Shown here in pieces: positions 25,101-35,682 of a DNA stretch of 64,000 nt (its first letter is position 1; each line of letters opens with the position of its first letter). Under the pieces are notes generated by a model. It did not search any database. It had not been told where the DNA came from and saw only the letters and a list, made by a program, of their open reading frames with translations. Origin of the DNA: Triangularia verruculosa (Eukaryota > Ascomycota > Sordariomycetes > Sordariales > Podosporaceae); the NCBI GenBank assembly GCA_033296885.1, contig MU863980.1, positions 62,001-126,000 of the forward strand, given 5' to 3'. Both the position numbers and the translations under genes were made by a program.

Positions 25101-25951
25101 CCGGAAAAAAGCCCAGAAACAACCTCGTCATCACTCGAAAACTACCACCGCCTGTCAACACCATCTCGTCGTCCCCAGCAGGCCGCCGCGGGAGCTGTGA
25201 ATTCCTCCCCTCCACACTCTGCCGAGCAGCTTTGGCCCTTTCCTTGTCCCATATTTCTTCCTCCCCCATTTCCATTTCCGAAAAAAGAAGTGAAAGCAGG
25301 GATGACGACGACGATATCTTAGTAATAGACATCCTAAACCTCCGCTCAGTCTTTCTGGGGAGGGACCAACATGGAGGTCACCACAGCACCAGCACCATCG
25401 ACGTCGAGCAAGTATCCGGACCAATGATTTCCCTGGTGCCGATGCGAACAACCGCACCTGACAAGAGAACCACCACAGTCCGCGAGTTTTTGAAAAACAT
25501 CCAAACAGAGTACCTCGAGAGGATGAGGTACTCCCATCTCGGGGTGGATGCAGTCGGCAAGGTAGCAGCAAGAGATGCAATCATGGACAAGTGCAAGACC
25601 ATGCTGCATGTCTATCGGGCTGATACCATACCCGGGGCAACAACAATGCCGTTGGGGACGAAGAAGGAGGAGCAACAGGAGGAGGAAAAGTCCTTGTTTG
25701 GGAGGGATAGGTCGGAGCCGAATAGGACTCCTTACCTCCCGTTGATGGTCAATTGTTGTGTCGGGGATGGAAGGGTGGTGGAGGTGAGCTGCAGGTTCGA
25801 TGGGAGGTATTTCGATCAAGACTCTGCAGAAGCTTTTGTGAGTGTGTTTGGGCGGGTTTTGGACGGTTTGGGAAGCTGTCAGAAGGGAGATGCTGGTAAT
25901 GAAGGGGGGAAGCAAGAGGATACAGTGGGAGATTTGTTGGGGAGAATCTAA
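22127..25951 (+). CDS. Single-module nonribosomal peptide synthetase, A-T-C
   Basis: Intronless, 1274 aa. The adenylation domain (about 15-560) shows all core motifs: FTSGSTGEPKG at 183-193, LKAGAGFVPLNP, YGPTEC, YATGDL, GRKDNQLKLNGQRIE, and the late lysine in RRKVDHK. The carrier domain has LGGDSM with phosphopantetheine Ser656. The C-terminal about 530 residues form a condensation domain with HHTIYDA (H901, H902, D906), where the family usually has HHxxxDG. The protein would load one amino acid as a thioester and join it to a second nucleophile, or dimerise or cyclise it, at the terminal C domain; no thioesterase or reductase domain is present. A hand-aligned specificity code reads about D-P-V-F-I-G-A-V-L-K, with low reliability. 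The ATG at 22127 (MDNVSM) is preferred because the open frame further upstream has no ATG. Neighbours: divergent oxygenase, then methyltransferase fusion. No transporter or regulator gene is seen nearby. Confidence 0.93.
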   Translation: MDNVSMTEIFYNSCAHGMIEKQVTQRGTSPAVVAWDETFSYAELGRLSDRLADHLSEHLRGPPAEKNHLVPILFEKSAWVVVAMLAVLKAGAGFVPLNPSHPKQRLLGLIRDVEADVVLTSASLCPQISELLTLSNGNAAANVKVLAVSRDGVGRIPISSSSSSSLEPKSETNFGESIAYAFFTSGSTGEPKGVLVENGSLACALATWGDLFNLGPGARVFQSINLTFDPCLVEIFGPLAHGGCVCIPNERDLYSEPGKALAELQATHLFCTPSYLGFLGSPQAALGGELGYHLKNVILGGEIVHQDVIKAWAPHVDLRIAYGPTECTVLCSVTARLDPFVDDLFSGLIGEPVPGCKFWIVDLDDHNKLVEEGEIGELLVEGRQVARGYLNDAAKTARHFIAPPTWAETQANSTQKRRFYATGDLVRRRTDTKNRALSLVMVGRKDNQLKLNGQRIEAGEIESRLRNKWSNDNLRWSVSVAVTTRSDTWGSKLVAFVGVDNDNDDNNGIDTLPPGILWDKPSLTQVRPHFSEADDFLKTVLPPYMVPFLYVPLSRLPVDPVRRKVDHKALAQLGEGLTADQIHALLLLKEADPSTEQRQEQVPPAGGQGVSDSHDTELSEMESRLADLWTEILRLPHESRACISRKDSFFRLGGDSMMAFKLSAAADRKGMSLDTFAIIQHPVLEDMAREAELYGNESQSGANGIADSEPFNLITSNGQPLLEHPTQAAATSLIGIHGITPSLIQDIYPCVASQTYMAPSLLPSNNPSLWIERFVYELPSDTNLSRLLAALQSTVNNMAILRTRIIPTSTISGDDSNPDSSTGSFLQVVLKPNTSHEVVPIILTSPSTTLETYLEIDRNKSMSLGGEMCRFGIILPDDTDNEKASESAGTVGGGFLVWTMHHTIYDAFSAQLVMRIVDYHYFGGLTTAGGKNTKKKPAIVPYSVFVKRAVTTSQSTQKETELFWKRYLSDITSAPSRNSYPRLHPSPSLHPSGKKPRNNLVITRKLPPPVNTISSSPAGRRGSCEFLPSTLCRAALALSLSHISSSPISISEKRSESRDDDDDILVIDILNLRSVFLGRDQHGGHHSTSTIDVEQVSGPMISLVPMRTTAPDKRTTTVREFLKNIQTEYLERMRYSHLGVDAVGKVAARDAIMDKCKTMLHVYRADTIPGATTMPLGTKKEEQQEEEKSLFGRDRSEPNRTPYLPLMVNCCVGDGRVVEVSCRFDGRYFDQDSAEAFVSVFGRVLDGLGSCQKGDAGNEGGKQEDTVGDLLGRI

Positions 25952-26737
25952 GGAGAGGGGCCGTGTCCTTTCTTCTTGTTGTTATTTATCGTCAGAAAGA
26001 AAAGTTCCAAGAAACCTTGGAAGCTCTGTGCTATATGCTGGTATTAGTGGTTGGCTGCACCTTGGTGGGCCGCCGGAACGAGAACACGAAATGGAGAAAA
26101 GGGGCTAACCCTAACCCTTAGGTCGCGATAAGTAAAATATCAGAGCATTACCGGGCGACTCGAGCGATAGCTTTAAATGGTATTTATCAACAACAACTCG
26201 CAAGCCACTGTAAAAGTAAAGTAAAGTAAGAATGGGATGTACAAGTTAATAAAATAAAGCTGAACGCAAAGGAAACGGTCAACCGTCCCCGCAACAAACA
26301 CAACAAGGCTAAAAGAAACAGATAGCAAAACCGCAGAATAGTAGATAAGTGTTGTTGGTCGGTGGTGCCATGCCATGCTACTCAGTAGCCAGCCAGCCAG
26401 CCAGCCAACCAAAACGGGGATCAAAGAAAAATAACAAAATAACAAGCAATGAAACATTGTTGCTGTGATTGATAACTTGTCGTCGTCCATTGTATTCCAA
26501 CATCCAATCCATCCACCATAAACCCACACCCCTTCTTCCCAACCGATATACTCCAACATGACCATTTCCCCGCCATCTGTTTTGGGTTAGAGAAGAGATG
26601 AAGAAACGCCAATCCAACTCCTACCCCTTCACTTCCTATACCAACCAATAATGCCCCCTCCCCCCACCTCTTTCCCATCCTTTTCGCTCCAAGTAATGCA
26701 CTAGACAAGAATGAAAGAAAAGATGGCATCCCAGGAC
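25952..26737. other. Convergent intergenic region between NRPS and BUD4
   Basis: It contains the 3' ends of two converging genes, a telomere-like word at 26105 and (CAGC)n near 26389. No gene is seen. Confidence 0.6.
26105..26120. repeat. Interstitial telomere-like word, right of the NRPS locus
   Basis: CTAACCCTAACCCTTA, two and a half CCCTAA units in the same orientation as the word at 17499. It lies about 150 bp past the NRPS stop codon. Confidence 0.8.
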
Positions 26738-29700
26738 TTAGGTCAACGCACTCTTAGTCCTAGAATGCACCCTCCTCCCGTTCCCGCCTCCCTGCGTCCC
26801 CGACTCCTTCCTCTTCAACTGCTCCTCCCTCTTCATCACCAACTCGCACCACTTCCCCTTCATCTTCGACCCCCCTCCCGTCGCCATCACATCATCCACC
26901 GCATCCGTCGGCAAGCTCTCCCTCCCCACCACCTCCCCCAGCACCTTCATCCACCCCTCCTTGTCCTCCGCCGTGTCGGCGTAAAAATCAATCAGCTCTC
27001 CATTGTTGAACCTGATCCTGAACCCCTCCTCCACAAACATGTACCCCTCCTCATCCTCCGCAAACGCGCTCCTCCTCCTCTTCCCCCCCTTGCCCAGCGT
27101 CTCCTTCTCCATCAGCGTCCTCCGGTCATCAATCAGCCTCTTCGCATTGGCCAGGTTGATCGTCGCCCTCGGCTGCCTCGTCGCCTCGTGATACGCCGTC
27201 AGCTTCGTCCCCACAAGCTTAAAGTACCTCCTCCTCCAGTACGGACAGTCGCCGCCCTGCTGACTGAGATGCCCCTCCCAGCACCTCGCCAGCCTCTCCT
27301 CCGCAGCCTTCATCTCTCTGATGCAGCTGTTCATGCTCTTCGGCATGTCCTCATCCGTGGCCCCCTTAGGTCTGGGCACAAACAACAGCTGCAACTCCAG
27401 CTTTCCAATCTTGTACGGCGCCCTCCTCACCACGCTTCCCGGTCCCATATTCCCTCTCTTGCTCTTAACACTAGACGCGAACCCAGCATCCTCCATGGCC
27501 CACTCGTTGAAAGCAGCAACGTCAACCAGATACGGCCTGCCAAAACACTTGCTCTCGTGGTCCTTGAGGCATACATACGCCCTGGCAAACGACCCGTCAT
27601 CCGCTGCCAATGGACTCAGCAGGTCCCACGCAGTAGGCTGGCTCTTCATCTGCCTCGCCTGCGCCTCCCTCTGGGCGGCCAATCTCTCCTCTTCTTCCGC
27701 CTGCTTCTGCCGCAGCTCCATCTCCTTTCTCTTCTTGGGCGAGGCAAACACCCTGGAAAAGGTTGACGTCTTGGGTTTGCTGAGCTTAGTAGGCGACGGC
27801 AGAGCCTTGGCCACGGGTTTTTCGATTGGCTTTTCCAGCTTGACGTTCAACGTCAGCTGGAACTCGAGGTCGTTGGGGACGACGAGTTCGAATTCCTGCC
27901 CGATGGGCGCGTTGCGGGCGAGTTCGAGCCACGCCGTAGTCACGCAGTGGACTCCGTTGTCGAGGGTGAGGGAGAACCAGGTTCGTTCATCTGTGTCGTG
28001 TTAATAAAAGACTGGGGAAAAAAAGAGAAAAAGAATGAAAGAAAACATACTCTTAGGAATAGGCAAATCAAGATCCTTAACTCCCATCACTTTAACAAAG
28101 AGCCTTCCCCTCTCCCCATTCTCATCCCCAGGACTCAACTCGGCGCCGGCATCCTCATCGTTTCCACTCTGAGCCGCAACGGCAGTAGCATTGGTCTCCT
28201 GACCCGGAAGCGGCGGCACAGGCCCAGTGCCCAAGTTGCTCGGCTTCTTCTTAAAGCTCCTCTTCCTAGCCGGCTGGCTATTCCACGGCTCAACCGTCCA
28301 GCTCTGCGGCCTCTGCGCTTTGGTCGGGCTAGTCCCCGCCGACCTAGCCCGGAAATCCTCCGTCATCTTGTCGCTCGCCGTGATCACCTTTGTGTTCTGC
28401 CGCATAAGATATCCGCGCTGTTTTCGTGGTGTATTGTTAGCATCATTGTTGTCACCACCTGTCACATCTGTAGTAGTTTCTGAATGACCAAAAGAAAAGT
28501 TCTCCTTTTCAGGGGAGATACAAGACGGCTCCAGAATCGGAGTGTTGTTGACAAAAGAAAAATCAAGAGGGGGGATCAATGAAAGCTGGTTAAACGCAAC
28601 CTTTTGTGCCTCAATCACCCGGTCAAAGTCCTTGTCGAGGCTAAGGCCAAGGTCGAGATCAAGTGTCAGGCTCCGCTTCTTAAAGCTGGGGTGACGGTCC
28701 ATGTAGTCGTCCTCGGTGGGCGGCGCCAGCTCGGTGTCCATGCTGACAGACAACCTGTTGCGATGGCGGTCAGGAATGGGTGGAATTTCGCGGCTGACTT
28801 GGCGGCGGGCCTCGCGCATGGTGGCCAGATCGGCGGGCGTAGCAGAAGGTCTGGTCTTGAGCTTGGAACCAGAGGCAGACTTGATGGTGGCGATCTGCTC
28901 GGGGATGGCAGGGGAAGCTCTGGCCTCTTCATCGTCGCTGTCGGGCATGGGTCTGTGAATAACCGACTCCGGAGTGCCGGGGTCGGACTCTTCAAACTCA
29001 TCTTCACCCCATCCAGTCCCGTCATATTCGGGCTTGGTAAGGGACCGCCTGAGATGCACTTCAGGGGTAGCCGGTCGCTTTTCAGGCTCTGGCTCTGGGA
29101 GCGAAGCCTTGACCGGTTCATCAGCACTCTGGCGCTCCTCGGATCTGGGCATCAAGGAGGTCTCCAATCCTCTAGAAAGGCGATTCTCCCTCGGTCCCTC
29201 CGGCAGCTGCTTCTCGGCATCCTGGAACAGAGGGGTAGGCTCGTCCACTGGAGTGGTGGCCCTAGGTGTGGGAACCTGATCCTCCTCCTGATGCTGTGTC
29301 TTGCCCACATGCAGATCTGTCTCCTCAGAGTACTCGCTGTCTTCATCAAACCGACTGTCGCTATCATAGTCGGAAGAATAGTCGCCAGTCGTCTCAGATT
29401 GCTGATATACGTCGTCAATGGAGTACAAGTCAGAGTCCTGGTCAACAGGCTCGCGCTTGATGATGACGCTTCCCTGGTCAGAGTCGAAATCCGACTCGTC
29501 ATCCAGTACAGAGACTGGTTCGTCTCCGAGAACGGAAACATTGTCTTCGGTGCTCGGAATGGGGACGTCGGGGTCGTACGTGGTGCGCTCGGGAGACATG
29601 CCAACAGCAGGTGACGAAAAGTTGTAGTCGGACTCGCGTTCAAACGCCTTGTTGCCATTAACACGTCGGAGAATTGACTCGCGAGAGATGCGTGGTGGCA

Positions 29701-31247
29701 GCTGGTACTCATCGAGGCCAGAGAGCTCGCCGACAGTGTCAAGCTCCTCTTCGTCTTCCCGAGGCTGAACGACGGGGCTCTTGGACTCGTGATCAGGTGT
29801 CTGGCTGCCACGGGCACCGGCACGGCGCATGCGGCGCTCGCGCTGCAGCTCGGCTGCAGACTTGCCATCATCAGAAAGCATCATAAGCTTCAACCGCTCC
29901 TCAAGAGGCATCCTGCTGTTACCAAGACCCTGGGAGTCCAACTTGGAAGCAGAGGGAGGAGAGGGCAGGCTTCTTGATGTTCCATCCAAGCCAGGGAGAG
30001 GCGGCAGAGGCCGGCTTTCGCCATTGGAAGCCGACGAGTCTGTGCGTTGGTGATGGGGTCTAGGGATGGGCGGCAGATCATCAGACATTGGGCTCCCCTC
30101 CAACGGGCCATTGTTGTGTCTCCAATCATCGGGACCCACTACAGGAGTCTTGTCTGTATCCTCGAGCGACGCATCAAAGCTATCATCCTGGTCCATGTTG
30201 TGAATCAGGTAATGGTCATCGTCATCGTCCTCGTCGGTGGAATCGTAGCTGCCTTCCCTGGAGTTGCTGCCAATCGAGGAGGGGGCGGGTGTGGCCATCT
30301 CGTATTCGTTGACCTGGGGTGGTGCTTGGTCGAAAGTGACACTCTTTGCATGACGGTGAAGCGATTTGCCCTCGGGTAGGCGACGCTCGTCACCAGACAC
30401 ATCGGACCACGTTCCCGTCTCGGGATCAAAGCTGCTCTTGAATCGATTTGACGAGAGAGAGGATTTTAGTGGCGATCCCGACTCCTTGCTGGGTGTTGTC
30501 GGCCGGTTAGGCGAGGTGGAAATTGGCATCGTGTTTGCCTTGGTCAAGGTAGGAGGGCTCAGGATTGGGATGCTCGTCGTGCTCTGGCTCTTGCCGTGGC
30601 CAAACAATGGTCTCCCCTGGAAACCATTGACACCGCCGCCACCAAAAGCGTTTGGCTGGATCTTGGAGAGAGGGCGCTGTAAATCGGGGATTCTGGTTGG
30701 GTCGTACTCCTCCTTCTGCTCGAGTGCCCGGATGTTGCTGTTCTTGACGCGAGAAGCCTTTTGCAATCGTTCGATAGATGAGCGACGGGTGGGAGATGGA
30801 GAGCCGGTGCGCTCGAGGCTGCTCTCGGAGTTGAAGCTGCGGTTCTGCCAGAAGAGACGGGGCGATGTGATGTTCTCCAGGGGCGACGATTGGAATGGCG
30901 AAGAGTCGGTCATGGTCGCTGGTTTCTAGACAGATCAAGACACATCAGCCGCAATCCTCGGCAGGGTCTGAAGCATGCCGATGTCTTACCTTGGTTGTCT
31001 GGTTCCAGCTGGGGGAGTTTCTACGTCTTTCGTGGGGTGAGATTTCGGAAAGCGGGCGAGGGATTCCGCTTGCGCGAGGCGAGGTCGAATTCGAATTAGG
31101 AGAAGGCGCCGTGCCGTTGCTCCCCTTGGAGAGGCGCAATGGTTGTACCTGGGCGCGCGCATTGTTAGTTTTTGTTGTCGACATGTGCCCTCGGCGGTCT
31201 GAGTCTGTGTTGCTACATACAGGGTCCTCTTGCTCCATTGTGTTCAT
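26738..31247 (-). CDS. BUD4: Anillin-like bud-site/septation protein Bud4
   Basis: Bud4 is an anillin-like scaffold that organises septins and the contractile ring; in filamentous fungi it is needed for septum formation. Minus-strand exons 31221-31247, 30990-31148, 28051-30925 and 26738-27990 give 1437 aa. Seen: a long disordered, acidic Ser/Pro-rich region containing the conserved SPLENITSPRLFWQNRSF; a conserved C-terminal core starting at DLDLPIPKNERTWFS, which is rebuilt exactly across the last intron; and a PH domain at about residues 1257-1371 beginning CWEGHL with YWRRRYFKLVG. The second intron joins NSPSWNQTTK to KPATMTDSSPFQ, so the ATG at 30913 is internal. The first intron (31149-31220, GTATGT, CTAAC, CCCAG) is 72 nt, a multiple of three, so retention would also be open. 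The start could equally be ATG 31238. Confidence 0.9.
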
Positions 31248-33455
31248 CAAATGTGTGGAATTGCTATCTTTGCTTGCCTGTGAAGTGGAGAGGAGGCCGC
31301 TAACAAGGCGGTGAGGGCATCACCAAGCTGCTGGGGGGCTCTGGCGAGAAATGCGCCCACAGGAGAGAGGCGGTCTGCGGGGTGACAGAATAAGAAAGTG
31401 GGCGTCGCAGAGTCGCAAAAAAACTGTCGAGACGCAGACGCAGACGCAGACGCGGGCGAGCGGTGTCTCGAACGCGGTATGGTGGATATGGTAGATTTAG
31501 CTGGGTCAGTAACAAATGGCGATAGCTGGATCTGGACAGTGGCAATGATACAAAAATCAATATGTTATTTGCATGCCGGTGCTGGCGACGACAAGGAGAA
31601 GAGACGGAGACAACGCGCGCGGTCTTGGGAATGCGGTTTGTGCGTTGTGGTGTTGTGTTTAAGGAAGTCGCTCGCGGTTGGGCTGGCTGTGCCGCGACCG
31701 CCTGTCTGATTGGTCTAGGACAGGTAAACACGAGCTGTGACCCCTCGTTCGTCCAGAAGCTGTGTTGCTGGGGTAACCCCCTTAATGTTGCCCTTGCTCG
31801 TGCAACCCCACAGTTGCTTCAGGCCAGGCCGACCCCCTGTTTCTGTTTCTGGTGCCAAGAGCTGCCTGCGCCCTCCAATCAAGGCAGTGATTCCTGCGAT
31901 TGCTCGTCCTTGGTTGTTGACTTGAACCATCAACAGCCGGCCCGCTGGACACCTGCATCTCATATCCGGACTGCGTCCTCTCTTACCGGGCAACAGGATG
32001 GCAGCAGCCTGGAGTAACTTGCTAATATCGGCTTAAGCACGCAATACTCATCATCGATAACACTGATAACACACGAACTGCAGGGAGGCTCTTGGTGTTT
32101 TGTCTCGGGAGAACCTCGAGTTCAAGAAAACCATTGGCTCCAGGACTCGAGGGATGGCTGGCCTTTAAGCCCCAGATTTGACATGTGAGGAGTTGGGTTT
32201 CCTCAAAGACCAGCCAGAGGACCGACTCACAGGCCACATGTCGACGTCTGAAGCATGTGGTGCTGTTGAAGATGCAGACGAAAAGCATCCATCGACCCTC
32301 GGCTATCCCCTCGTCTTCAGCCGCCACCAATTCGAATCGGTGAAGAAATGCCCTCCGTTTTGTGTTGTCGAGCATGGGAGCTGTCCATATCCTCCGAATC
32401 GGAGTTTCCCCAACCTCAGCAAGCACACAAGTTGTTGAGGTCTTACACGCGCCGGACCGAGAGATGCTGACGGGGACACTCGACAGTAGATAAGCCAGAG
32501 AGGATCCAGAGCCGCAAAACGACCGAGCATGCCGGACCCGGCATCCGTATCGGTGTGTGCCCCTGGATGAGAAACATAACGTCCCTGTGTGGTTCCCGGC
32601 AGAGCTTCGTCTTGGCAGGCAAGAACCCCACCATCGCCGCTAAAGCAAAAGCAAGTGAGGTAATCACTCAGCCTTACACTGCCAACATTTCAGATCCCGC
32701 CAATCTCATCACCGCCTGTGGATAATATCACATAACTTTTTGCAAATGACACCTTCGCTCCATCAATTTTTATGACTCTTTCTCTCAAAATTGACAACGG
32801 TCCCTTCCAAGAAGACCGAGAACCAAGAGGAACCTTTCAGCTTCCCGGGACGAAAGAGGTCTTCGTGGAACGGAAAAGCTCGGGAGACCATTTGACAGCA
32901 GCACCCCACCGCCCCCAATCCGATCCCGGACCATTGACGTGACGTGTTTTTGACATCAACGACTTCTTCCGCGTTTCTCGGACCCTCTCACAACGTGTTC
33001 CCATATAAAAACGTGGCGGCGGCGGCGGTCACTTTCGCAGAGTCTGGCCTGCAACGGGTAGACCCGCACTCCGCCGCGGTATCCGGATAACGAAAAGAGA
33101 AAAGAAGATTTCCATCATGACTCTTTCGAAACGTGCAGAGAGAAAAAATTGACTTGTGATTCATCAGGGGTCCAGGGGTCATGGGTAGTAAGAATCCCGA
33201 TGGAAGCCAGGAATAGAAGTTTTCGATTCTCACGTGCTCAATGGTTCTTAAGCTCAAGATGAACCCTTATTTTTCTAGCCGTAGTCTGACGTCTTGTTCC
33301 TGCTTCCCCCTTGCTCTTGTGTTCTTTGCTCTAGCTCCTGCTAGCTTACGCTGTCATCTCAACTTTACGACTATATCTTCTTCCATACCTAATACACGAG
33401 ATCAATTCTACGAACCGTATACCGTCTTCCACCTACTTCATATACAACTCCTCAC
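31248..33455. promoter_or_regulatory. Divergent intergenic region between BUD4 and the NADH dehydrogenase gene
   Basis: These 2.2 kb must carry promoters of both genes. A GACGCA array (about 31431-31453) and a (GGC)n run near 33014 are visible. No gene is supported; the frame at 31562-32017 shows no domain. Confidence 0.5.
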
Positions 33456-35136
33456 ATGCCCTCCTCTCTAACGAGGTCCCTCCCCAGGGGCCTGACCGGG
33501 ACCTCCCCTCGTCAGCTCTCCCTCACCACCTCTCCAGCTCCCACCTCTCTAATCCCCTCCCGCCACTTCAGCTTCAAAAAAGGCCAGTCCCCCCTAACCT
33601 ACCTTCCCCGACTCCTCCCACTGACCCTCCCCCCCAGGCCCCATCGCAAAAGAAAAGGTCGTCATCCTCGGCTCCGGCTGGGCAGGCTACTCCCTCGCAC
33701 GCACCCTCTCCCCCCAGAAATACGACCGCATCATCATCTCCCCCCGCCCCTACTTCGTCTTCACCCCCCTCCTCGCCTCCACCTCGGTCGGCACCCTCGA
33801 ATTCCGCACCATCCTCGAGCCCGTCCGCCGCCTGCCCGGTGGCAACTTCCACTTCTACCAAGGCTGGGCAGACGACATTGACTTCTCCCGAAAGACCATA
33901 ACAGTCGAAACCAACGCCGCCGAGGAGGCCGCCTCCAAAACCGTCGTCCCCCCGCCCGGAGGGCAGATCCCCCTGAGAGACAAGGGAGAGGTGATCGAGG
34001 TGCGGTACGACAAGCTGATCATCGCCGCCGGGGCCTACAGCCAGACGTTTGGGATCGAGGGCGTGAGGGAGCACGCGCACTTTTTGAGGGACATTGGGGA
34101 TGCCCGCCGGGTCCGGCTGCGCGTGCTATCGCTGTTTGAGCAGTGCTCCTACCCGTCGAGTCCGGATGGCGGCGGCAATGGGCATTTGCTGACCGACGAC
34201 GACAAGAGGGCGCTGCTGCATTTTGCGGTGGTGGGCGGGGGGCCGACGGGGATTGAGTGGGCGGCTGAGCTGCATGATTTTATCAGGGATGATTTGGGCA
34301 AGATGTACCCCGAGCTGATGCCGTTTGTCAAGATCACGGTTTATGACGTCGCGCCGAAGGTCTTGCCAATGTTTGACAAGGCGCTGGCGGATTATGCGAT
34401 GGGACATTTTAAGAGGCAGGGGATTGAGGTTAAGACGGAGCACCATTTGGAAAGGATCAGACTTGCGGATGGGAAGCTGGGGAGGAGACACGGGGCGGTG
34501 CAGATTAAGATTAGGGAGGTCAAGGAGAACGGCGGGGAGGTGGGAGCGGGGATGGTGGTTTGGAGTACGGGGTTGATGGCCAATCCGTTGATTGCTAAGC
34601 TGGCGGAGAAGGAGGTGCTGGTTGCGAAGCACAAGAATCCGATGACGGGAGAGGCGATTGAGAAGAGGAGGCTGGTGAGAGATAAGAGGAGTGGTGGACT
34701 GGTGGTGGATGGGTACATGAGGGCGCTGAGCGTGGACGCTGATGCCAAGCCAGAGGAAGGAAAAGAATTGGAGAGGAAGCCGCTGGATGATGTCTATGTC
34801 ATTGGCGATTGCAATTGCATTGAGAGCGAGCCGCTGCCAAAGACTGCCCAGGTGGCTGCTCAAGAAGCGCAGTATCTGGCCAAGGAGTTGAACCGGGGGA
34901 ACACCCCAGGTGTGGAAGGGAAGGAGTTCAAGTATACAAACTGGGGCACGATGACTTATCTTGGTGGGTGGAGGGCCATTCATCAGAGCAAAGCAGACGA
35001 ACTGAAGGGGTGGATTGCGTGGGTTCTTTGGAGAGGCGCATACCTGACCAAGTCCATGTCGTGGAGAAATAAGCTGCTGGTGCCGGTTTATTGGGTTATT
35101 TCATGGTTGTTTGGGCGGGGTATCAGTCGGTTTTAA
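33456..35136 (+). CDS. Alternative (type II) NADH:ubiquinone oxidoreductase, mitochondrial
   Basis: Rotenone-insensitive single-subunit NADH dehydrogenase that passes electrons from NADH through FAD to ubiquinone without pumping protons, at the mitochondrial inner membrane. Exons 33456-33582 and 33638-35136 give 541 aa. The first 42 residues are rich in Arg, Ser and Thr, as expected for a mitochondrial presequence. The FAD-binding Rossmann motif VVILGSGWAGYSLA follows the splice joint; the NADH-binding one is FAVVGGGPTGIEWAAEL; DDVYVIGDC is the second FAD contact. The C-terminus ends in an amphipathic membrane-binding segment (WVISWLFGRG). I see no EF-hand insertion, so it is not the calcium-regulated type. 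Odd: the only donor that restores frame and keeps the presequence is GC (GCCAGT), with a good branch site (CTGAC) and a CAG acceptor. A GT donor at 33511 is the alternative. Internal or external orientation cannot be decided. Confidence 0.88.
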
Positions 35137-35682
35137 ATTCTGGGAAAAGGCAAGGAGTTGTGGCTGGGCTGGCTTTGAGATAGATCTCATAATTACCTAT
35201 CAGACAAATTTCATCTCTTCTTACGTCAGGGACCTTATCTCGAAGCCCCAAGATGTCTGAGCTTCGTGGCTTCGTATCCTGCATTGAACGAGTTAATTTG
35301 CTCAGCTGGTCACAAATCATCTGCATCCTATCGTACGCTTGAAAAGCCAACCCCTTGGTTTCGATGCTTGGTACTCGGCTGCCGATACTTTCAGCCATTT
35401 AGGTCACCACCCTAAAGACATCCCCAAAGGTAAAAAGATTTCACAGTGCGGGTTCAACAGTTTTCGCAAGCCAACTTGAAAGTCTATTTTCAGCACTTTT
35501 TATGTCTTCCAAGACGCAACCCTAACCCTTCTAGACCAAGGCATCACCTCCCTCACTCTCCTTATCACCCCCTTCATCCTTTGAAAGATCCCTGGGAGGC
35601 CCTGGCATAGGTGTGGGCTGTTGAATACCAGGTGGAACGCACCACGTGCGATGCCGAAATCAGGGACTGATGACCAAGTACG
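35137..35682. other. Convergent intergenic region with a telomere-like word
   Basis: Two genes converge here. At 35518-35530 lies AACCCTAACCCTT, a third copy of the telomere-like word. Nothing else is seen. Confidence 0.6.

Noticed and set aside
26711..27766. 351-codon plus-strand frame rich in His, Leu and Pro
   Set aside because: Antisense shadow of the BUD4 C-terminal exon, whose conserved PH domain shows the true coding strand.
33511..33516. GT donor in the NADH dehydrogenase presequence
   Set aside because: It gives a correct frame but the hexamer GTCAGC is a poor donor and most of the presequence would be lost; kept as the alternative.
34126..34983. 285-codon minus-strand frame
   Set aside because: Antisense shadow of the NADH dehydrogenase exon, which carries clear Rossmann motifs.
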